Below are positions 1 to 5,311 of a DNA stretch of 7,179 bases, one piece after another. Source of the stretch: Woeseiaceae bacterium (lineage in GTDB: Bacteria; Pseudomonadota; Gammaproteobacteria; Steroidobacterales; Woeseiaceae); contig WTCH01000137.1 of NCBI GenBank assembly GCA_013138675.1, positions 1 through 7,179 on the forward strand, written 5' to 3'. The position numbers and the translations under genes are program-made. Positions within the stretch are counted from its first letter, which is position 1; the number at the start of each line of letters is the position of its first letter. The notes beneath the pieces were generated by a model. That model ran no database searches and was not told the origin of the DNA. It worked only from the letters and a program-made list of their open reading frames with translations.

Positions 1-651
1 ATCGCGAAGATCAGCCTGGAAATCAACTTCGCCGTTAACCGAATTAAGTGTGGCGCGATCGAATGAGCCGTCTCGAACCAAGACGTCACCACTGACCACT
101 TCCGCGGAAACCGCGCCTGACACATCAGTTACGGTGACATCGCCGGACACCGTGTTGGCTGATACTTCTATGTCGCTGCCGTCGCCAGTGACATCAACGT
201 CACCACTTACCGACTCGGCAGATACATCACTACCCGACACTTCCGCTTCCACATCGCCACTGACCGTGTGAAGCCTTTGTTCGCCCGTTACACCTTCCGA
301 CGTAATATCTGCGCTGACCGTCGAAACGTCGATCGAACTGCCTGCTGGCACGCGAATCGTCAAATCGCTGGAGATGTTGTTGCTGTTGTTGCGCGGTACT
401 TTAACCTTGACGAGCACCTTATCGCCGTTGCGTTCAAGTACCAGCTCTTCAACTTTTTCGCCAAGCTCACCGGTAACCTCGACACGGCTCTCCGACCAGC
501 CGTAAACCTCGATCGAACCGGAAATATTAACGATGTCCACATGGCCGCCTTTCGCGGCATCAACCGACTCATCGACTTCGCTGGCATTCGCTGCGGAAAA
601 TACCGTCAGCGCAAGTACCCCAATCAAAACTCTAACAATCAACTTGTTCAC
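1..651 (-). CDS. Exported DUF4097-family beta-strand-repeat protein (3' end cut by window edge)
   Basis: The frame is open from a GTG at 649-651 to the left edge: 217 codons, C-terminus missing. Residues 1-24 look like a Sec signal peptide (Lys3 and Arg7, a hydrophobic core at about 8-19, probable cleavage after the Ala-Asn-Ala at 21-23). The mature part is rich in Val, Ser, Asp and Gly. It repeats Val-Ser-Gly-Asp-Val at residues 130, 148, 168 and 186, with a variant at 205, a period of 18-20 residues as in stacked beta-strand turns. This is the pattern of DUF4097, often labelled putative adhesin, whose biochemical role is not established. The GTG is chosen because a strong Shine-Dalgarno lies just upstream and the signal peptide follows it. 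It is the last visible gene of the ECF sigma operon, 36 nt after the putative anti-sigma gene, so it is probably co-transcribed with the regulator. Family assignment is fairly sure; function is unknown. Confidence 0.85.
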   Translation of the reverse strand, partial: MNKLIVRVLIGVLALTVFSAANASEVDESVDAAKGGHVDIVNISGSIEVYGWSESRVEVTGELGEKVEELVLERNGDKVLVKVKVPRNNSNNISSDLTIRVPAGSSIDVSTVSADITSEGVTGEQRLHTVSGDVEAEVSGSDVSAESVSGDVDVTGDGSDIEVSANTVSGDVTVTDVSGAVSAEVVSGDVLVRDGSFDRATLNSVNGEVDFQADLRD

Positions 652-654
652 AAC

Positions 655-662
655 TCACCTCT
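655..662 (-). promoter_or_regulatory. Ribosome binding site supporting a GTG start
   Basis: Read on the minus strand this is AGAGGTGA, a near-complete complement to the 16S rRNA 3' end, ending 3 nt before the GTG at 649-651. It fixes the start of the DUF4097 gene, which has no ATG at the front of its signal peptide. Confidence 0.7.
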
Positions 663-667
663 TGTTC

Positions 668-687
668 GCGCGGCGTCAATGCCGCGC
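668..687 (-). other. Intercistronic GC hairpin between anti-sigma and DUF4097 genes
   Basis: The two arms, 668-674 and 681-687, are perfect 7-bp complements (GCGCGGC / GCCGCGC) around a 6-nt loop. The hairpin begins directly after the TGA (688-690) of the upstream gene and ends 6 nt before the Shine-Dalgarno of the next. No T-run follows, so it is not a classical intrinsic terminator. It could protect a processed mRNA end or set the relative expression of the two genes; that is inference. Confidence 0.6.
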
Positions 688-1251
688 TCAAATATCCCTG
701 CGTGACATGACGTGCTGCGTCAGGCCACCCACACGCTGCATCATTGCCAGCTCTTCGCGATACGTCTGCAATAACAATTCCTGTAACAGGGGATTATCCG
801 GTTCGCCCGCAAGCGCATTGTTAATCTGGCCGATAGCGCCACGAATCATCGCGAGATTTTGCTCAACGTCTGCACGTGCTGTCGGCGAAAGCCGCTCCAG
901 TTCCGCCCTCAACTGCGCCTCGACATCACGATGTGCTTCCTGGTAGCCCATTCCGAGCGCGTACTGCCCACCAAAGGATGCCTGCTCGAATACGAGCCCT
1001 GCGGGCACGACCTCGATGATCTGCACCTGGTCCTTCGTACCCAGGTAAGTCAGCATCGATGACGCCCCAACCAATAAGACGACTGCCGCCGCTTGTGCAA
1101 ATCGCGGCATCCAGCGCGACCGCTGCGGCTCGGCAATGGCCCTGGCTACGCCAGGCCACAAATCCCTGTCAGGGCTGATCTCGGTCGACAGATTGCTCGC
1201 CGCTGCGATCAGTTTGTCGTCACGTTCGATCTCATTCATGTCGTTACCCAT
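688..1251 (-). CDS. Putative membrane anti-sigma factor without a zinc finger
   Basis: The product has 187 residues and sits directly downstream of the ECF sigma gene, with 19 nt between stop and start. Residues 1-50 form a charged cytoplasmic region containing a Glu-Ile-Ser-Pro-Asp-Arg-Asp-Leu-Trp-Pro-Gly motif at 24-34. Residues 51-70 are one hydrophobic membrane span. The remainder, predicted periplasmic, has a helical, Glu/Arg/Leu-rich stretch (about 105-180) that may form a coiled-coil hairpin. There is no Cys at all, so the usual HxxxCxxC zinc-binding anti-sigma domain is absent. Gene order, topology and the DLWPG motif resemble a group of proteobacterial proteins encoded beside ECF sigma factors; that likeness is from memory. 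The expected role is to hold the sigma factor at the membrane until an envelope signal arrives. An ATG at 1237-1239 (residue 5) is an equally plausible start. The gene is real; the anti-sigma role is inferred from position. Confidence 0.8.
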   Translation of the reverse strand: MGNDMNEIERDDKLIAAASNLSTEISPDRDLWPGVARAIAEPQRSRWMPRFAQAAAVVLLVGASSMLTYLGTKDQVQIIEVVPAGLVFEQASFGGQYALGMGYQEAHRDVEAQLRAELERLSPTARADVEQNLAMIRGAIGQINNALAGEPDNPLLQELLLQTYREELAMMQRVGGLTQHVMSRRDI

Positions 1252-1254
1252 TTC

Positions 1255-1268
1255 GCGGCTAAAGCCGC
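1255..1268 (-). other. Hairpin between sigma stop and anti-sigma start
   Basis: GCGGCT (1255-1260) and AGCCGC (1263-1268) are perfect complements with a 2-nt spacer, or 5 bp with a 4-nt loop. On the minus strand the hairpin follows a Shine-Dalgarno-like TAGGAG that overlaps the sigma stop codon, and it ends 3 nt before the ATG at 1249-1251. Unfolded, AGGAG is 16 nt from the ATG, which is too far; folding would bring it close. It may couple anti-sigma translation to sigma translation (inference). Confidence 0.5.
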
Positions 1269-1270
1269 TC

Positions 1271-1858
1271 CTACCGTTCTATTTGCTGCGCCAGTAATCG
1301 GCGCGCCCTGTGTAACTGTGCCTTGCTCGTGCCCGGCGCAATGCCGAGCATGGTGCTGGCTTCGTCGTGGCTGTACCCGTAAACCGCGAACAGCACGAAT
1401 ACATGCCTGGCTCCCTGGGGGAGCCTGTTAACCGCATCAGCGAGGTCCCGCAATTCGCCAGTGTCCGCCTGGGACACCGGAGGCTCCGTCGACTCACCGG
1501 CGATCTGGATGCGATCCTGCTCGCGCTTGGACTTGCGCATCATTCCCAGCACCGTATTCACTGCGATGCGGTGTAGCCAGGTGGCAAATGCGCTGTCGCC
1601 ACGAAACCTGTCGAGCTTGTTCCATGCCTGAATGAACGCGTCCTGTGCGCAGTCCTCCGCTTCAGCGACATTGCCCGTCATGCGCAGGCAAAGTCCGTAG
1701 ACCTTGTCGATGTGCATGCGGTACAACGACTCAAATGCTCCCGCGTCCGCCTGTTGCGCCCTGGCGATGCAGTCGGCTTCGTCCGTAATCTGAGGTGGTT
1801 TCAAAATTGCCATCTCCGGACTATAGTCGCTGGCTTGTGCTGTCAAAAGCGCTTCCAA
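1271..1858 (-). CDS. ECF-type RNA polymerase sigma factor (sigma-70 family, RpoE-like)
   Basis: The product has 195 residues, a normal length for an extracytoplasmic-function sigma factor. Region 2 spans about 40-110, including the core-binding and -10-recognition helices with Asp-Cys-Ala-Gln-Asp-Ala-Phe at 69-75 and Thr-Trp-Leu-His-Arg-Ile-Ala at 93-99. Region 4 spans about 138-190, with a helix-turn-helix around Gly-Tyr-Ser-His-Asp-Glu at 161-166 and Ala-Pro-Gly-Thr-Ser-Lys-Ala-Gln-Leu-His-Arg-Ala at 174-185. Regions 1.1 and 3 are missing, as expected. The TTG at 1856-1858 is chosen because GGGGAG lies 9 nt upstream and an in-frame TAA lies just before that. The internal ATG at 1811-1813 (residue 16) has GGAG touching it, too close to work well. 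The factor probably directs transcription of an envelope regulon including its own operon; the promoters it recognises are not known from this window. Confidence 0.95.
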   Translation of the reverse strand: MEALLTAQASDYSPEMAILKPPQITDEADCIARAQQADAGAFESLYRMHIDKVYGLCLRMTGNVAEAEDCAQDAFIQAWNKLDRFRGDSAFATWLHRIAVNTVLGMMRKSKREQDRIQIAGESTEPPVSQADTGELRDLADAVNRLPQGARHVFVLFAVYGYSHDEASTMLGIAPGTSKAQLHRARRLLAQQIER

Positions 1859-1867
1859 AGGCCAAAT

Positions 1868-1873
1868 CTCCCC
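1868..1873 (-). promoter_or_regulatory. Ribosome binding site supporting a TTG start
   Basis: GGGGAG on the minus strand lies 9 nt before the TTG at 1856-1858. It favours this rare start codon for the sigma factor over the ATG 15 codons further in. Confidence 0.55.
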
Positions 1874-1910
1874 TTAATCTGACATTTGGATGACCGTGGC
1901 GGGGTATTGG

Positions 1911-1939
1911 TTTAAAGATTGAAGTCGCAAAAACGACAA
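1911..1939 (-). promoter_or_regulatory. Candidate sigma-70 promoter for the sigma operon
   Basis: On the minus strand TTGTCG (1934-1939) and TTTAAA (1911-1916) are separated by 17 nt, each matching 4 of 6 consensus bases. Transcription would start near 1904, giving a leader of about 45 nt before the TTG. The match is modest, and an ECF-type autoregulated promoter may exist instead or as well. Confidence 0.3.
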
Positions 1940-1955
1940 AAAACATCATAAGCGT

Positions 1956-1983
1956 CTGTCTTTTCACGCGATTCTGGTATTAT
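1956..1983 (+). promoter_or_regulatory. Extended -10 promoter for the GGDEF/EAL gene
   Basis: TGGTATTAT at 1975-1983 is an extended -10: the TG at 1975-1976 is one base before TATTAT, which matches 5 of 6 consensus bases. A weak -35 (CTGTCT, 1956-1961, 3 of 6) lies 16 nt upstream, as is usual when an extended -10 is used. The predicted transcript start is near 1990, leaving a leader of about 50 nt before the ATG at 2039. Confidence 0.5.
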
Positions 1984-1990
1984 TCGCGTG
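1965..1990. promoter_or_regulatory. Operator-like inverted repeat around the GGDEF/EAL promoter
   Basis: CACGCGA (1965-1971) and TCGCGTG (1984-1990) are perfect 7-bp inverted arms with a 12-bp spacer, centres 19 bp apart, close to two helical turns. The spacer holds the extended -10 element. This is the geometry expected of a site for a dimeric repressor that blocks RNA polymerase. The binding protein is unknown. Confidence 0.5.
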
Positions 1991-2030
1991 GCCCGTCGCG
2001 ACAATGGCCTCCTCGGTTTAACAAAAAGTA

Positions 2031-2036
2031 AAGGAA
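2031..2036 (+). promoter_or_regulatory. Ribosome binding site deciding the GGDEF/EAL start
   Basis: AAGGAA ends 2 nt before the ATG at 2039-2041. Spacing is slightly short but usable. No comparable site precedes the GTG at 1988, which also sits inside the promoter repeat. Confidence 0.55.
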
Positions 2037-2038
2037 TT

Positions 2039-4147
2039 ATGGCAGGGCACTCGATCCTCTACCTCGGCCGCGGTGAATTCGCTTCCGACTATCTGGGCGA
2101 ACTGGAAACTCTGCCTTTCTGCGCGCTTCTGACGCGGTCCGCCAAACTCCAGCTACCCGACGACGTTCCCTCCGTTCTCGACATCGTGCTGCTCGAAGCC
2201 GGGCCCACGATTGCGCAGTCCGGGCAGTCCCTCGCCGAACTGATCAATTCCCTGGAGCAACATCCGGTTATCGCATTGACGACCAAAGATCGTGAACATC
2301 GCGGTATCGCCGCTGTTCGTGCCGGTGCACAGGCCTATATCTGCGTGGACGACATTACTGTCGAGGGACAAGAGGCTGTTTTTGAACACGCCGTGCAACG
2401 ACATCGCTTGCAACACCGCCTGTCCGACACGGATGTCACGGTGTTGTCGGTGCTGCGGAATATCAATGATGGTGTGGTCGTCGTCGATGCCGAGGGTCAT
2501 GTTCTCGACATAAACCCCGCAGCTCGAACGATCCTCGGGCTCGGTCCACGCATGCAGCCCGACTCGACGTGGGGCCAGATGTTTTGCTGTATCGATGAAC
2601 ACGGCGAGAACTACCGCAACTCGGCTGATTTGCCGCTTATGCGCGCACGCAGTGGCGAAAAATTCATGAACCAGGTTGCGGTTTACCGTATGCCGGAACA
2701 GCCCGACTCGATTTTGTCGCTCAATGGCCAGGGTCTGTATGACGGCAATCGCGAACTGATCGGCGGCGTGGTTACATTCCGCGACATTACTGATATTTCG
2801 AAGAAGACCAGCGAACTGCAAAAACTTGCGCAGTATGACGAGCTCACGAGCTTGCCCAATCGCAGTCTGTTTACTGAGCAGCTCGCCAGAGCGTTAGGCC
2901 GTAGCCAGAGAAAGTCTGCTCCGCTCGCTGTGTTGTTCATTGATCTCGATCGCTTCAAGTCAGTCAATGACACGCTCGGTCATGACACTGGCGATGCACT
3001 CTTGTGCCAGGTTGCCGGCCGCCTGCGCAAGCATCTTCGTATTGGCGATTTCTCGGGCCGCTGGGGCGGCGATGAGTTTGTCGTCTGTCTCGAAGACTTT
3101 GGTGAATCGGGTAACGCCGCAGCAGCCGCGCAGAAATTGCTGCTTGTGCTCTCGGAAAAATACGAGATCCGCAACAGTGAAGTCTATGCAACACCGAGTA
3201 TCGGTATCGCGATATACCCGGAGTCCGGCGAGGCGGCGGATCGTCTCATCAAGGCGGCCGACCTCGCGATGTACGAAGCGAAAAAACGCGGCGGCGGCCG
3301 CTTCCAGTATTACTCGACCGCCCTGAACACCAAGCTCGAGCAGCGTGAGGAGCTCGAGGTTGGCTTACGACACGCACTGGTGCGCAACGAGTTCGCACTG
3401 CATTACCAGCCACGCATCGATCTTGGCTCGGGCCGCCTGATTGGCCTCGAGGCACTGCTGCGCTGGCAGCACCCACGCTTTGGTTTGCTACCACCAGCGC
3501 GCTTCTTGCCCATTCTTGAAAGCAGCGGACTTATTCACTCCGCTGGTGAGTGGGTTATCGCAACTGCGTGCCGACAGCTCGCCGCGTGGCAACGCCAGTT
3601 TGAGCTGCCCGACCTCTCTATCGCCATCAACCTGTCGCCACAGCAGTTGATGCACAAACGACTCGTCGATGCTGTTGCTGAGTCACTTCAGAACACGGCC
3701 ATCGACCCTGGTTGCATAGAACTCGAGATTGGCGACGGCGATGTCGTGCGCAAGCGCACGAATGAACTCGACACTCTGCGGTCGCTGCGCAGGCTCGGTG
3801 TTCGAATTTCTCTCGATCACTTCGGTACCCGCGACGTGTCTTTCGAGTCGCTCGATAATGGCTTCATTGACAGCTTTGTGCTCGATCAGTCTTTGATCGC
3901 TGATGTCGATGAGAATGACAGCCACCAACGCATCGTTCGTGCCGCCATCGCCATGGCACAGGGTCTCGATATTGAAGTCGCGGCCGAAGGCGTCGAAACC
4001 CTGACGCAACTTGAATTCCTCAGAAGCTGCAATTGCGACCTCGCGCAGGGTTTCCTGATCAGCCGGCCAATTCAGCCTGAGAAAGTGGCGGCGCTGCTAC
4101 GATCCGAGATCGCCGGAACGCGTCTACTCGCCCGAGGCATGCCGTAG
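2039..4147 (+). CDS. Cyclic-di-GMP protein: pseudo-receiver, PAS, GGDEF, degenerate EAL
   Basis: The product has 702 residues from the ATG at 2039; a GTG 17 codons upstream keeps frame but lies on the promoter. Residues 4-115 have a receiver-like fold: Glu53 replaces the phospho-acceptor Asp, Val103 replaces the conserved Lys, the acidic pair after strand 1 is missing, and Thr81 is kept. A PAS domain spans about 137-255. GGDEF spans about 262-425, with intact GGDEF at 343-347 and an RxxD inhibitory site (Arg334-Asp337) exactly five residues before it, so diguanylate cyclase activity with product inhibition is expected. EAL spans about 440-695: Glu471, Asn531, Glu563, Asp593, Glu650 and Gln670 are present, but DDFGTG reads DHFGTR (593-598), the catalytic Lys is Val614, and the usual Glu three residues after Glu563 is Asp566. 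Phosphodiesterase activity is therefore doubtful. No membrane segment or signal peptide is evident, so it should be cytoplasmic. It is divergent from the sigma operon. Confidence 0.95.
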   Translation: MAGHSILYLGRGEFASDYLGELETLPFCALLTRSAKLQLPDDVPSVLDIVLLEAGPTIAQSGQSLAELINSLEQHPVIALTTKDREHRGIAAVRAGAQAYICVDDITVEGQEAVFEHAVQRHRLQHRLSDTDVTVLSVLRNINDGVVVVDAEGHVLDINPAARTILGLGPRMQPDSTWGQMFCCIDEHGENYRNSADLPLMRARSGEKFMNQVAVYRMPEQPDSILSLNGQGLYDGNRELIGGVVTFRDITDISKKTSELQKLAQYDELTSLPNRSLFTEQLARALGRSQRKSAPLAVLFIDLDRFKSVNDTLGHDTGDALLCQVAGRLRKHLRIGDFSGRWGGDEFVVCLEDFGESGNAAAAAQKLLLVLSEKYEIRNSEVYATPSIGIAIYPESGEAADRLIKAADLAMYEAKKRGGGRFQYYSTALNTKLEQREELEVGLRHALVRNEFALHYQPRIDLGSGRLIGLEALLRWQHPRFGLLPPARFLPILESSGLIHSAGEWVIATACRQLAAWQRQFELPDLSIAINLSPQQLMHKRLVDAVAESLQNTAIDPGCIELEIGDGDVVRKRTNELDTLRSLRRLGVRISLDHFGTRDVSFESLDNGFIDSFVLDQSLIADVDENDSHQRIVRAAIAMAQGLDIEVAAEGVETLTQLEFLRSCNCDLAQGFLISRPIQPEKVAALLRSEIAGTRLLARGMP

Positions 4148-4153
4148 CCGCAC

Positions 4154-4240
4154 AGGCTGCGAACCCGGGGACTTCCCCGCCTTCATGGCTCGCTGCGCTG
4201 CGCTTTACTTACGGCGTGAAAGTCCCCGCGCTCGCAACCT
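4154..4240. repeat. 87-bp imperfect palindrome between convergent genes
   Basis: Arms 4154-4174 and 4220-4240 (21 nt each) are inverted copies matching at 18 of 21 positions, including an unbroken GGGGACTT/AAGTCCCC end. Inside them, CGCC (4178-4181) can pair with GGCG (4213-4216), and the core carries a GCTGCGCTGCGC stretch. It lies 7 nt past the GGDEF/EAL stop and its right arm overlaps the TAG (4239-4241) of the convergent DUF2007 gene. There is no T-run on either strand. It may be a member of a dispersed palindromic family (REP- or MITE-like) that also limits read-through in both directions; one copy cannot prove this. Confidence 0.6.
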
Positions 4241-4544
4241 AGCCGGGCTCACCACAATTCCAGCAAGCCGCGAACTGGCCTTCATTCTCTTCGCCACACT
4301 TTTTGCATTTCCACGAACGCTGTGGGCTTTCCTCGACAATCGCAGTATCAATCAGCTGTTTTGCACGATCGAAGTCGAGGTCGTTGATAACCCATAGTTC
4401 GGGCCATACCTCGACGAAAGGCATTTCGCCCATTATAGACCCGAGATGTTCGTTCTTGATGCGGCAGGCGATGCCTTCGCTTTCAAGCACGTTCTTGAAG
4501 TGGTTAATCGTGATCAGCGACTCGGATGAGGTCAGCTTTTTCAT
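4239..4544 (-). CDS. DUF2007-family protein with C-terminal RanBP2-type zinc finger
   Basis: The product has 101 residues. Residues 1-70 match the DUF2007 pattern (Pfam describes it as a putative prokaryotic signal transducer): a small alpha/beta domain with Asn-His-Phe-Lys-Asn-Val-Leu-Glu-Ser-Glu-Gly-Ile at 14-25 and Val-Trp-Pro-Glu-Leu-Trp-Val at 46-52. After a short linker, residues 78-97 give Trp78-x-Cys80-x2-Cys83-x3-Asn87-x6-Cys94-x2-Cys97, the exact RanBP2-type zinc-finger spacing, so one zinc ion should be bound by four cysteines. The ATG overlaps the trpA stop as ATGA, with no good Shine-Dalgarno, so translation is probably coupled to trpA. The stop falls inside the palindrome downstream. 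Its role is unknown; there is no direct link to tryptophan chemistry. Family call fairly firm. Confidence 0.85.
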   Translation of the reverse strand: MKKLTSSESLITINHFKNVLESEGIACRIKNEHLGSIMGEMPFVEVWPELWVINDLDFDRAKQLIDTAIVEESPQRSWKCKKCGEENEGQFAACWNCGEPG

Positions 4545-5311
4545 TTGCCGCCGAGGGTCCGCAGGAACACTTTCGGGTCCCCGCCTTCTTCAAGCACCTC
4601 AACGAGTGCTGAGCCTACGATCGCGCCTGCTGCATGCTGGGCCACATTGGCTACATCGTCCGGGCCCCGTATTCCGAAACCCGCACAGACAGGAACCTCC
4701 GAAACGGCAGCGACGTCGTCGAGGTAGTCGGCAAGATCGTCAGGCAGGCCGACATCGCCACCCGTAATGCCCGTAATCGTGACTGCATAGACGAATCCGC
4801 GCGAGGCATTGCAGAGCATTTTGAGCCGCTCCCGCGGTGTCGCCGGTGTTACGAGTTGTATGAGGCCCAGCCCTTCTTTCTCGAGCGCTTGCCGTAGCTC
4901 CTCGCACTCCTCGTACGGCAGGTCGGGGACGATAAACGCACAGACACCCGTCGCCCTGGCACGCTCGGCCAGCCGCTCGTAGCCAAAAGCCAGCAGCGGA
5001 TTCAGATACGACATCATGACCAGCGGCGTGCCAAGCACGCCGGCCATTTCGAGCTCGTTGAATATCCACTCGAGGCTCACGCCTTCCTGCAGTGCGACGT
5101 AGCTCGAACGCTGGATCGTCATGCCGTCCGCCATCGGATCGGAGAACGGGATACCGAGTTCGATGACATCACCGACTTTGGCAATCGACTTCAGCGTGTT
5201 GACGAACTCACCGGGCTCCGGGTAACCAGCCGTAATGAACGGCACCAGCGCGGGGCGGTTGTTGTCGTTTGCAGCAACGATTGCTGCGGTTAGTCGTTCA
5301 TGCGCGGGCAT
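4541..5311 (-). CDS. trpA: Tryptophan synthase alpha subunit
   Basis: TrpA cleaves indole-3-glycerol phosphate to indole and glyceraldehyde 3-phosphate, passing indole through a tunnel to TrpB in the cytoplasmic alpha2-beta2 complex. The product has 256 residues, slightly short of the usual 260-270. The two catalytic acids are visible: Glu51 in Ile-Glu-Leu-Gly-Ile-Pro-Phe-Ser-Asp-Pro and Asp62 in Met-Ala-Asp-Gly. Val-Pro-Asp-Leu-Pro (128-132), the flexible loop around Thr-Gly-Ile-Thr-Gly (180-184) and the phosphate-binding Gly-Phe-Gly-Ile (211-214) and Gly-Ser-Ala (233-235) segments are all present. The ATG at 5309-5311 lies 14 nt inside the end of trpB, so translation is likely coupled; a GAGG lies upstream inside trpB. 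The gene looks intact and functional. Confidence 0.97.
   Translation of the reverse strand: MPAHERLTAAIVAANDNNRPALVPFITAGYPEPGEFVNTLKSIAKVGDVIELGIPFSDPMADGMTIQRSSYVALQEGVSLEWIFNELEMAGVLGTPLVMMSYLNPLLAFGYERLAERARATGVCAFIVPDLPYEECEELRQALEKEGLGLIQLVTPATPRERLKMLCNASRGFVYAVTITGITGGDVGLPDDLADYLDDVAAVSEVPVCAGFGIRGPDDVANVAQHAAGAIVGSALVEVLEEGGDPKVFLRTLGGK

Noticed and set aside
50..271. Serine/threonine-rich plus-strand frame resembling a low-complexity secreted protein
   Set aside because: The repeats are the antisense reflection of the VSGDV codon ladder of the DUF4097 gene.
268..946. Two overlapping plus-strand frames (268-705 and 533-946)
   Set aside because: They are antisense to the DUF4097 and anti-sigma genes, whose minus-strand frames have a signal peptide or membrane span, good starts and sensible operon order.
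1885..1915. Possible ECF-type autoregulated promoter (AAC ... GTC) upstream of the sigma gene
   Set aside because: The AAC and GTC elements are only about 15 bp apart and the flanking bases do not fit the usual GGAACTT/TCTGA form. I could not support it over chance.
1924..1937. Small inverted repeat GTCG-N6-CGAC read as a terminator
   Set aside because: It sits between divergent genes where no transcript should end, and no T-run follows it on either strand. It overlaps the candidate -35 instead.
2153..2821. A 222-codon minus-strand open frame opposite the receiver and PAS region
   Set aside because: It is antisense to a gene with clear domains, shows no recognisable family and has no convincing ribosome site.
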